Of a stretch of DNA of 64,000 nt, positions 17,566-24,500 are shown piece by piece. Location: positions 2,418,001 to 2,482,000 of the forward strand of contig NZ_JAPENY010000001.1 of the NCBI RefSeq assembly GCF_026341825.1, written 5' to 3'. Below the pieces are notes generated by a model. It was not told the origin of the DNA. It did not search any database and saw only the letters and a program-made list of their open reading frames with translations. This DNA is from Streptomyces sp. NBC_00620 (lineage in GTDB: Bacteria; Actinomycetota; Actinomycetes; Streptomycetales; Streptomycetaceae). A program made the position numbers and the translations under genes. The stretch's first letter is position 1. The number at the start of each line of letters is the position of its first letter.

Positions 17566-18633
17566 ATGAAGAACCTCACGCTCGCCGGTGTCGCCCTCGC
17601 GCTCACCGCTGTCTCCGTCTCCCTGACCACGCCCGCCGCCCTGGCCGCGCCGGCCAAGCACACGGCCGCCACAAGCCGTATCCCCTTCACGGCCGCGACC
17701 GTGACCGCGAACGACAACGGCTCGTACCGCATCGTGTGGAAGGCTCCCGGCGTGCGGTCTGTGGCCATCCGGGCCAACGGTCATGTCGTCGCGCGCGGCG
17801 GTACTCACGGGGACGTCACGGTGAGCGGGCTGCCCGCCGCAGACCGGCAGTGGTTCGACCTGGTGCCCCAGCGCGGCGGTTCACTCCACCTCGCCGACCG
17901 CCTCGTCAAGCTCGACGGCGCGGTCAACTTCCGTGACGCGGGCGGCTACCGGACCGCCGACGGCCACTGGGTGAAGATGGGCGAGATCTACCGCTCGGAC
18001 GCCCTGAACCGGCTCACCGACGCCGACCTCGCGAAGCTCGAGCGCCTCGGCATAGAGGCGGTCTACGACCTGCGGATGGCGTCCGAGCGTACGTCCGCGC
18101 CCGACCGCGTGCCGTCCGGTGCCGCGTACACCGTCGCCGACGTGCTCGCCGGTTCGGCCACCTTCACCACCATGCCCACGACCGAGGACGAGGCGGTCGA
18201 GATGATGGTGGAGGGTGAGAAGTTCATGGTCAGCGGGGACTCGGCGCGGGCCGCCTACAGCGCGGTGTTCGCCGGTGTCGCCGACGAGTCCCAGCACGGC
18301 CTGCTCTACCACTGCACCGCGGGCAAGGACCGCACCGGCTGGTCCAGCGCGGCCCTGCTCACGGCGCTGGGCGTGCCGCGCGCGACGGTGATGGACGACT
18401 ACCTCGCCAGCAACACGTACCGCGCGACGGTCAACGCGGCCACGCTCGCCGCGATGCCGGCCGCCCAGGCCAAGGTGTACAAGCCGCTCCTCGACGTCCG
18501 TCCCGAGTACCTCAACTCCGGCTTCACCGAGGTGAGCACGGAGTACGGCTCGTTCAACTCCTACCTACGGAAGGGCCTCGGCATCGACACGGGCGAACTC
18601 CGCGCCCTGAAGCGGGACCTGCTGATCGGCTGA
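17566..18633 (+). CDS. Secreted tyrosine-protein phosphatase (Y_phosphatase3 family)
   Basis: The protein has 355 residues. The N-terminus MKNLTLAGVALALTAVSVSL...ALAAPAKH is a Sec signal peptide with an Ala-x-Ala cleavage site. A short beta-rich domain (about 45-115) precedes the phosphatase domain, which has NFRDAGGYRTADG and the P-loop HCTAGKDRTGW with catalytic Cys250. The CxxGKDRTG loop is typical of bacterial dual-specificity/lipid-like tyrosine phosphatases such as MptpB. The frame continues 28 codons upstream without a clear ribosome-binding site, so the start rests on the signal peptide. Extracellular action is expected; the substrate is unknown. Confidence 0.83.
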   Translation: MKNLTLAGVALALTAVSVSLTTPAALAAPAKHTAATSRIPFTAATVTANDNGSYRIVWKAPGVRSVAIRANGHVVARGGTHGDVTVSGLPAADRQWFDLVPQRGGSLHLADRLVKLDGAVNFRDAGGYRTADGHWVKMGEIYRSDALNRLTDADLAKLERLGIEAVYDLRMASERTSAPDRVPSGAAYTVADVLAGSATFTTMPTTEDEAVEMMVEGEKFMVSGDSARAAYSAVFAGVADESQHGLLYHCTAGKDRTGWSSAALLTALGVPRATVMDDYLASNTYRATVNAATLAAMPAAQAKVYKPLLDVRPEYLNSGFTEVSTEYGSFNSYLRKGLGIDTGELRALKRDLLIG

Positions 18634-18655
18634 CCGCCGTCCTGGGCGGGAGGCG

Positions 18656-18730
18656 ATTGGCAGATGTGTTCCACGGTGGGGCCGCTTTACCTGCGGGTTT
18701 GCGGCTGGCTGTTGGGACACATCTGCCAAT
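18656..18730. repeat. 14-bp perfect inverted repeat between convergent genes
   Basis: The arms ATTGGCAGATGTGT (18656-18669) and ACACATCTGCCAAT (18717-18730) are separated by 47 bp. Pairing extends three bases further with one mismatch (TCC against GGG). The right arm touches the DUF397 stop codon. It may act as a bidirectional terminator or a regulator site. Confidence 0.6.
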
Positions 18731-19002
18731 TACTTGGCTGTGGAGTTCTTGACGCCCGCGACGAACGCCGACCAGGCCTCCGGCCGGAACGCGAGCTTCG
18801 GGCCGTGGGGGGTTTTGGAGTCGCGGACGGGGACGAGGGTGGGGTGGGCGTCGGCGACTTCGAGGCAGTCGCCGCCATCGCCACCGCTGTACGTCGACTT
18901 GCGCCAGCGGGCGACTTCCAGGCAGTCGCCGCCACTGCCGCCGCTATAGCTGGACTTGTACCAAGTGGCCGCGTCCAGGTCGTACTCAGGGATGCTCCTC
19001 AT
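18730..19002 (-). CDS. DUF397 protein with duplicated motif
   Basis: This small protein (90 aa) belongs to the DUF397 family found beside XRE/DUF5753 regulators in Streptomyces, where such pairs resemble type-II toxin-antitoxin-like or whiJ-type developmental modules. The signature is present twice in tandem: WYKSSYSGGSGGDCLEVA then WRKSTYSGGDGGDCLEVA. The usual C-terminal VPVRDSK...LAFRPEAWSAFV follows. Its ATG lies inside the end of the upstream XRE gene (17-base overlap), so the two are co-expressed. Confidence 0.85.
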   Translation of the reverse strand: MRSIPEYDLDAATWYKSSYSGGSGGDCLEVARWRKSTYSGGDGGDCLEVADAHPTLVPVRDSKTPHGPKLAFRPEAWSAFVAGVKNSTAK

Positions 19003-19825
19003 GCGCGTAATCCTGCGCCATCTCCTCGATCAAGGCCAGGGACTTCTCGGGGGACAGTGCGCAGGCCGAGAGGAGTTCGTAGGTGAGGCGGTGGTGCCTG
19101 ACGGTGGCCGGGTCGTCCTCCAGTCGACCGGTGCCGACACCCTCGAAGTAGACGAGTGGAGGGGCGTCCTCGAAGTCCATCAGCTTGATAGGGCCCTGCA
19201 TCGCTGGGTGTGCCCCCGCCTCGAACGGCAGTACCTGCACGATGACCCGGTGCCGACGGATCAGGCCGACGACGTGGCGCAGTGCCTCCGCCATCACCTC
19301 GCGGCCGCCCGTCACCCGGCGCAATGCGGCCTCGTCAACCACCGCCCACAACAACGGCTCTGTTGGATCGTCGAGGATTTGGGCCCGATCGATCCGGGCG
19401 GACACCAGCTCCTCGATCGTCTCGTCCGGCGCCGTGGGCTGATAGGCGCGGCACACGGCTCGCGCGTACGCGGGTGTCTGGAGCAACCCGGGGATGAGCA
19501 TGGTCGAGTACTGCCGGATCTCCGTAGCCGCGGCCTCCGCCTCTGCGGCCTCCGCGAAGTGCTCCGGATACTTGGACTTGGCCGCCGCACCGCAGTTCCG
19601 CGCGAAGAAGTCCTCCGTCCCCAGTACCTCGTCCAGCATCCGCGCGTACTCCGGCTGCATCCGCCGTGTCCCCGCCTCCAGCTGCCCGATGAACGAACCG
19701 CTCACGAACAGCCGTTGCCCCAACTCCTCCTGGCTGATGCCGGCCTTCTCCCGCGCATGCCGCAGCTCGGCGCCCAGCAACGCGCGTGGTGACGACGACG
19801 GGTCGAGGTCCTTCGGTCCTGCCAC
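18986..19825 (-). CDS. XRE-family transcriptional regulator with DUF5753 domain
   Basis: This regulator of 279 residues has an N-terminal helix-turn-helix (LGAELRHAREKAGISQEELG... to about residue 80). A long DUF5753 ligand- or partner-sensing region follows, recognisable by LLIPGLLQTPAYARAV and the later VIVQVLPFEAGAHPAMQGPI. The frame is open much further upstream, but the GTG at 19825 has AGGGAG five bases before it and gives the normal family length. It forms a module with DUF397 downstream and diverges from a small gene at 19937. Such pairs often regulate themselves and development; the target here is unknown. Confidence 0.88.
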   Translation of the reverse strand: MAGPKDLDPSSSPRALLGAELRHAREKAGISQEELGQRLFVSGSFIGQLEAGTRRMQPEYARMLDEVLGTEDFFARNCGAAAKSKYPEHFAEAAEAEAAATEIRQYSTMLIPGLLQTPAYARAVCRAYQPTAPDETIEELVSARIDRAQILDDPTEPLLWAVVDEAALRRVTGGREVMAEALRHVVGLIRRHRVIVQVLPFEAGAHPAMQGPIKLMDFEDAPPLVYFEGVGTGRLEDDPATVRHHRLTYELLSACALSPEKSLALIEEMAQDYAHEEHP

Positions 19826-19936
19826 GGCAACTCCCTGTCCGACAGCCGATGTTGTTGGGGCGCCCTGTCTGGCCAGGTTAGGCGGCTGGCGGACACGCTG
19901 TGTTGCGAATAGTGAACTCTGCGTGGAGGTGAAGGA

Positions 19937-20329
19937 ATGCTGCGGTCGACGGAAGAGGTCGTCGCCCTGCTTCGGGACGCACTCACGGGCGTGGGTGTCG
20001 TTCTGCCGTCCCTGTGTGTCGACCCCGTGACCGGCGCGAGCGACGAGCCGTTCGCTCTGGTCGTCCTGGGGCGCTGCAACGTACGTACGGCCGAGAAGCT
20101 GGCGTCCGTGCTGCGCGGGGAGCGGCCGCCGGTCGGGGCGTACGTCGTGGACGTACGGGACGGGCAGGTCGGGGAGGTGATGGGGCATGTGGGCGGGAAG
20201 GTGCAGTTGCGGCCCGTGGGTGGGGGCCGGGAGTGGGACTGCCCGCCGGAGTCGACCAGGCCCGCGGCGCAGGGGGAGGTACTGCGGGCGCGGGTACGGG
20301 AGAGGAACCGTGAGGTGCGCCTCCCCTGA
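19937..20329 (+). CDS. Conserved hypothetical protein divergent from the XRE module
   Basis: The product (130 aa) starts MLRSTEEVVALLRDALTGVGV and contains SLCVDPVTGASDEPFALVVLGRCNVRTAEKLASVL. There is no signal peptide, membrane helix or catalytic motif. The ATG has GGAGG about eight bases upstream and codon use is normal, so the gene is real. Its divergent position suggests control by the XRE regulator through the 111-bp shared region. I do not recognise a characterised family. Confidence 0.68.
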   Translation: MLRSTEEVVALLRDALTGVGVVLPSLCVDPVTGASDEPFALVVLGRCNVRTAEKLASVLRGERPPVGAYVVDVRDGQVGEVMGHVGGKVQLRPVGGGREWDCPPESTRPAAQGEVLRARVRERNREVRLP

Positions 20330-20475
20330 GACTGGCCCACGGTGCGAAGCAGTCGTCCCAGTACGCCGAAGGGGCGGCGTACTCCGACGTGGTGTCGGGG
20401 CACGCCGCCCTGGGGCGGGACGAGTTGCGGGAGGTGGCCCGCGCTTTCATGGCGGTTACTTCGGGTCGCTGTTGA
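20314..20475 (+). pseudogene. Possible gene fragment (coding-like, no start codon)
   Basis: A frame from a stop at 20311 to TGA at 20473-20475 reads LAHGAKQSSQYAEGAAYSDV then VSGHAALGRDELREVARAFM. Third codon positions are almost all G or C, as in real Streptomyces genes. It has no ATG, or GTG with a ribosome-binding site, before its conserved-looking part, and it overlaps the 3' end of the convergent ABC permease gene. It may be the remnant of a gene cut off by rearrangement. Confidence 0.3.
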
Positions 20476-21241
20476 ACTTCGAGGTCGACCAGCGGTAGCC
20501 GAGCGCCGTGAGAGCCAGGCACCAGGCGATGGCGATCCACCCGTTGTTGCCGATCTCGGTTCCGAGGAGCAGGCCGCGCAGGGTTTCGATGGCCGGGGTG
20601 AACGGCTGGTACTCGGCGATCGGCTGGAACCAGCCGGGCATGGTGTCGGCCGGGATGAAGGCGCTGGAGATGAGCGGGAGGAGGATCAGCGGCATCGCAC
20701 TGTTACTGGCCGCCTCGGCGTTCGGGCTGGCCATGCCCATTCCGACCGCGATCCAGGTGAGCGCCAGCGAGAACAGCGCGAGCAGCCCGAACGCCGCCAG
20801 CCACTCCAGGGCGGTTGCGTCCGTGGAGCGGAAGCCGATGGCCACGCCGACGGCACCGACGAGGACCAGGCTGGCGAGTACCTGCAGCACGCTGCCGACG
20901 ACGTGCCCGATGATCACGGAGCCGCGGTGGATGGCCATCGTGCGGAAGCGGGCGATGACACCCTCGGACATGTCGGTGGCGACGGACACCGCGGCGCCGA
21001 TCACGGTGGAGCCGATGGTCATCATCAGGATGCCCGGGACGATGTAGGCGATGTAGTCGGAGCGGTCGGCGCCGCCGATGCCCGCGCTCATCACGTCGCC
21101 GAAGATGTAGACGAAGAGCAGCAGCAGCATGATCGGCGTGAGCAGCAGGTTCAGGGTGAGGGACGGGTAGCGGCGCGCGTGCAGGAGGTTGCGGCGCAGC
21201 ATCGTGTTCGAGTCGCGGACGGCGAGCGAGAAGGTACTCAT
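20456..21241 (-). CDS. ABC-2 type transporter permease
   Basis: This membrane subunit (261 aa) is of the ABC-2/DrrB type, with about six predicted helices (for example LTLNLLLTPIMLLLLFVYIFG and IAYIVPGILMMTIGSTVIGAA). Export of a drug, lipid or peptide is the usual role. It overlaps the ATPase gene by one base (TGATG), so the two are translationally coupled. The ABC-2 motif region FIPADTMPGWFQPIAEYQPFTP is present. The operon also carries a DUF4097 gene, and a divergent regulator probably controls it. Confidence 0.88.
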   Translation of the reverse strand: MSTFSLAVRDSNTMLRRNLLHARRYPSLTLNLLLTPIMLLLLFVYIFGDVMSAGIGGADRSDYIAYIVPGILMMTIGSTVIGAAVSVATDMSEGVIARFRTMAIHRGSVIIGHVVGSVLQVLASLVLVGAVGVAIGFRSTDATALEWLAAFGLLALFSLALTWIAVGMGMASPNAEAASNSAMPLILLPLISSAFIPADTMPGWFQPIAEYQPFTPAIETLRGLLLGTEIGNNGWIAIAWCLALTALGYRWSTSKFNSDPK

Positions 21242-22200
21242 CAGACTGCTTCCTTCGGCTGGTTGGGGACCTTGGTGGTGCCGGTCAGGGCGAAGAACAC
21301 GTCGTCGAGGTCGGGGGTGTGGACTGTGAGTTCGTCGGCCTCGATGCCGGCCGAGTCCAGCCGGTCGAGGATGGAGCGCAGTTCGCGCTGACTGCCGTCG
21401 CTGAGAATCTGCAGCGCCAGTGCTTCGTCGTCGCGGGTGACCTCGCGCAGTGCGGAGGCGGCGGACTGGTAGGCGGCCGGGTCGGTGAAGCGGAGCCGGA
21501 CGTGTCCGCCGGGGATCAGTCGCTTCAGCTGCTCGGCGGTGCCCTGGGCGGCGATCCTGCCGTCGTTCAGCACCGCGATGTGGTCGGCGAGCTGGTCGGC
21601 TTCCTCGAGGTACTGGGTGGTGAGGAAGACGGTCACCCCGTCGGAGACCAACTCGCGGATGATCTGCCACATGTTGTGCCGGGCGCGCGGGTCGAGGCCG
21701 GTGGTCGGTTCGTCGAGGAAGATGATCCGCGGGTTGCCGACCAGGGTCATGGCGATGTCCAGGCGGCGCTTCATGCCGCCGGAATAGGTGGAGGCCGGCT
21801 TCTTCGCCGCGTCGACCAGGTCGAAGCGTTCCAGGAGTTCGGCCGTGACCCGCCGTCCCTCGCTTCGGGTCAGGTGGTGCAGGTCGGCCATGAGGAGCAT
21901 GTTCTCCTCGCCGGTGATGAGGCCGTCGACGGCGGAGAACTGGCCGGTGACGCCGATTGCGGCGCGTACGGCTTGGGGGTGGGTGGCGAGGTTGTGGCCG
22001 CCGATGTGGATGTCGCCGGTGCCGGGGTCTGCGGTGATGAGGGTGGAGAGGATCTTGACGGCGGTGGTCTTGCCGGCGCCGTTCGGGCCGAGCAGGGAGA
22101 AGACCGTGCCGGTCGGCACCGTCAGGTCGACGCCGTCGAGGACCGTCTTGTCGCCGTAGGACTTGCGCAGCCCGTTCGCGGCGATGGCCGGGTTGGTCAT
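21241..22200 (-). CDS. ABC transporter ATP-binding protein, DrrA type
   Basis: This nucleotide-binding subunit (319 aa) has Walker A GPNGAGKTTA, the ABC signature YSGGMKRRLDIAM, Walker B IIFLDEPTTGLDPRAR and an H-loop region (FLTTQYLEEADQLADHI). The C-terminal extension of about 90 residues is typical of DrrA-like drug-export ATPases. ATG with AAGGAG seven bases upstream. It is the middle gene of DUF4097-ATPase-permease. The substrate is unknown. Confidence 0.92.
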   Translation of the reverse strand: MTNPAIAANGLRKSYGDKTVLDGVDLTVPTGTVFSLLGPNGAGKTTAVKILSTLITADPGTGDIHIGGHNLATHPQAVRAAIGVTGQFSAVDGLITGEENMLLMADLHHLTRSEGRRVTAELLERFDLVDAAKKPASTYSGGMKRRLDIAMTLVGNPRIIFLDEPTTGLDPRARHNMWQIIRELVSDGVTVFLTTQYLEEADQLADHIAVLNDGRIAAQGTAEQLKRLIPGGHVRLRFTDPAAYQSAASALREVTRDDEALALQILSDGSQRELRSILDRLDSAGIEADELTVHTPDLDDVFFALTGTTKVPNQPKEAV

Positions 22201-22229
22201 GGTGGATCTCCTTCAGGGGATGCGGGCTG

Positions 22230-22895
22230 CTAGAGGCTGCGGGCGGTGATGTCGCCGCGGGAGGTGGTGGCGCGGATGTCGAGTCCGGCGGTGCCGTCGT
22301 TCTTGAGGGCGTTGCTGACGCGGCCGTAGTCGGTGCCGGCGTCCAGGGCTGCGGACACGCCTGCAGCGGCCGTGACCGAGATGGCGCCGGACTGGGTGCG
22401 GAGCACGACCGTGCCGCGCACGGCCTCGGTGATCCGGATGTCGCCCCGCGCGGTGCTGATCTCTCCGGGACCGCCGAGCCGGCCGACCTCGACGTCGCCG
22501 TCGGTCGCGGTGAGGCGCAGGCTCGCCGCCTCGTCGATCTTGATCCGGCGGTACGCGCCCTCGAAGACGACATCACCCAGGCGCCCGACGCCCCGGAGCT
22601 CGGCGGCGGAGGCCTTCCCCTCGACGCGGGAGCCGGCGGGCAGTTGGACGGTCACCTCGACCGATCCGGAGGCGCCGAACAACTGGTTCTTCGCCGCCGG
22701 GGCCCCGATGTGCAGGATCCCGTCGGCGTAGGCGACCGTGATCTGCTCCGCCGCCTTCACATCACGGCCCTTGGAGGCGTCCGTGGGCAGCACCTCGACG
22801 GTGGTGTCGGCCCGGTCGGCGGCGATGAACTGGACGCGTCCGGCGGGGATGTCCAGGACGGCGGAGACCGGGGCGGGGGTGTCGAACTTCTGCAT
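22230..22895 (-). CDS. DUF4097 family beta-helix-like protein
   Basis: This 221-residue protein has repeating short beta-strand units (for example VEVGRLGGPGEISTARGDIR and VLRTQSGAISVTAAAGVSAA) typical of DUF4097 or adhesin-like right-handed repeats. No signal peptide or membrane segment is visible. It is often found with ABC exporters or stress operons and its role is unknown. The ATG at 22895 has AAGGAG six bases upstream; the other Met at 22916 lies on that site and is less likely. First gene of the operon behind the CGTTGC motif cluster. Confidence 0.8.
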   Translation of the reverse strand: MQKFDTPAPVSAVLDIPAGRVQFIAADRADTTVEVLPTDASKGRDVKAAEQITVAYADGILHIGAPAAKNQLFGASGSVEVTVQLPAGSRVEGKASAAELRGVGRLGDVVFEGAYRRIKIDEAASLRLTATDGDVEVGRLGGPGEISTARGDIRITEAVRGTVVLRTQSGAISVTAAAGVSAALDAGTDYGRVSNALKNDGTAGLDIRATTSRGDITARSL

Positions 22896-22960
22896 GGTGC
22901 TCTCCTTCATCTGCATCGCGCGCTCCTTTGGACCGCGTCGTTTCCGATGACGGAAAAGCT

Positions 22961-23086
22961 ACGTTGCATTCATGGATCCTTCAATGTGTTCGTTGCGCTC
23001 AATTGCTATCAGTGCAGGTGAATGCCGGGAAATCGTTGCAACGATCCTCAAGGCTAACGCAACGAAAGTCGCCTGTGCGTTGCAAT
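22961..23086. promoter_or_regulatory. Operator cluster of CGTTGC motifs between DUF4097 and the HTH-MarR regulator
   Basis: The motif appears as ACGTTGCATT (22961), CGTTGCGCTC (22991), the perfect palindrome ATCGTTGCAACGAT (23032-23045), AACGCAACG (23057-23065, inverse orientation) and CGTTGCAAT (23078). The stretch is also AT-rich for this genome. It lies between divergent genes and is a good candidate for the binding region of the regulator encoded at 23142. Confidence 0.75.
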
Positions 23087-23141
23087 GAATTGAAGGTGAA
23101 CGCTATGCTGGAGGTATCAAAGGGGAACGAAGGAGATCGCA

Positions 23142-23891
23142 ATGCCGGGAGGCAGGCTCACTCAGCAGGAACGCCAGCAGATCGCGTTGGGGCTGGCCGA
23201 CGGCCTCGCCTACGCGGAGATCGCCAGGCGTCTCGACCGCCCGACCTCGACGATCACGCGTGAGGTGATGCGCAACGGCGGCCCCACCGCCTACCGCGCC
23301 GAGGTGGCCCACCGCGCGACTGAACGCCGTGCCCACAGGCGCACGCAGGCGGCGCCCCGAGGTGCGGAGGCGCCGGCGCAGGCCCACGGACGCGATGCCG
23401 AGGCCGTGCGCGAGTTCGAGGAGACGTTCACGACCGTCATGATGGGCTCGGGTATGCCCACGATGATGTCCCGGGTGATGGCCAGCCTCACCGTCACCGA
23501 CACCGGCAGCCTCACCGCGGCCGAACTCGTCCAGCGTCTCCAGGTCAGCCCGGCGTCCGTCTCCAAGGCGATCGCGTTCCTGGAGAGCCAGGGCCTGGTC
23601 CGCCGGGAACGCGACGAGCGCCGACGTGAGCGCTATGTCGTCGACGACGACATCTGGTACCAGTCGATGATGGCCAGCGCCCGGTCCACCGCCCAGATCG
23701 TCGAGATCGCACGGCAGGGCGTCGGTGTCCTCGTTCCGGGCACCCCGGCCGCCACCCGCCTGGAGAACGTCGCCCGCTTCCTCGACTTCGTCAGCGAGGC
23801 CATCGCCCGCGCCGCGGAGCAGGCCCGCGAGATCCTCCAGACGAAATCCGCAACGACCTCGGACGGAGCTGCCGAGCCGAGTTCGGAGTAG
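23142..23891 (+). CDS. Regulator with IS30-type HTH_38 domain fused to a MarR/GbsR winged helix
   Basis: The protein has 249 residues and two DNA-binding parts. Residues about 5-45 (LTQQERQQIALGLADGLAYA then EIARRLDRPTSTITREV) match the helix-turn-helix of IS30-type transposases. Residues about 90-200 form a MarR/GbsR-like winged helix (LTAAELVQRLQVSPASVSKA, IAFLESQGLVRRERDERRRE). Its ATG has AAGGAG upstream. It diverges from the DUF4097-ABC operon across a cluster of CGTTGC motifs, so it probably represses that operon and itself. The fusion is uncommon but seems intact. Confidence 0.82.
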   Translation: MPGGRLTQQERQQIALGLADGLAYAEIARRLDRPTSTITREVMRNGGPTAYRAEVAHRATERRAHRRTQAAPRGAEAPAQAHGRDAEAVREFEETFTTVMMGSGMPTMMSRVMASLTVTDTGSLTAAELVQRLQVSPASVSKAIAFLESQGLVRRERDERRRERYVVDDDIWYQSMMASARSTAQIVEIARQGVGVLVPGTPAATRLENVARFLDFVSEAIARAAEQAREILQTKSATTSDGAAEPSSE

Positions 23892-23912
23892 GGCGCCCGA
23901 CGCGCGCGTTGT

Positions 23913-24500
23913 CTACAGGTTCCCCATCGGCTCGATGTCGATCTTCACGGGGGTGCCCCAGATGCGCAGCACCTCGTAGTCCGTGAACTCGTGGATCAGG
24001 CGGTAGGCCATGCCCGGGCGGGGGGTCTTGCGCTCGGCGGCGAGGTAGCGCTCGGCCTCGATGCGGTCGCGGCGCGGGGTGCCGCAGAGCTGCCACGCTT
24101 GGCCGTTCCAGACTTCCGGGAGCCAGCGCTGCTGGGGCTGGGGGCGGTCTTCGCGCAGGCCGTAGCGGGACTTCGTGCGCTCGGGGGCCTCGTCGGGGCC
24201 GGGTCCACGGCCGTGCGAGAAGGAGCCGTTCACCTGGGAGCGGCGGGCGGCGCGGCGGCGGGTCTCGCACAGCAGGCAGAGGTCGGCGGCGGCCTCGTCG
24301 ACCGGGCCGTTCGGGTGCTCGGAGCAGCGGGTGGTGGGCGCGGCCGTGGTGACCGTCTCGTCGAGCAGGTCGAGGGCCCGCTTCAGGTCCGCCTTGATCT
24401 CGTGCAGCTTCGCGTCGGGGGTGTCGGCGTTCAGCGCGTCGCCGTGCTCGCCCAGCACACGCAGGGCGCGGCCGAGAGCGGTGAGCTGTGCGTGGTTCAC
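23913..24500 (-). CDS. Hypothetical protein translationally coupled to the PTS gene
   Basis: The product has 195 residues and is not recognised. The first about 55 residues look helical (LTALGRALRVLGEHGDALNA, LHEIKADLKRALDLLDETV). Then comes a Cys/His cluster (CSEHPNG...CLLCETRRR) that may bind zinc. The C-terminal part has aromatic residues and the block YLAAERKTPRPGMAYRLIHE. The GTG start overlaps the end of the PTS gene by four bases (GTGA), so it belongs to the MurNAc operon transcript, although no functional link is known. Confidence 0.6.
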   Translation of the reverse strand: MNHAQLTALGRALRVLGEHGDALNADTPDAKLHEIKADLKRALDLLDETVTTAAPTTRCSEHPNGPVDEAAADLCLLCETRRRAARRSQVNGSFSHGRGPGPDEAPERTKSRYGLREDRPQPQQRWLPEVWNGQAWQLCGTPRRDRIEAERYLAAERKTPRPGMAYRLIHEFTDYEVLRIWGTPVKIDIEPMGNL

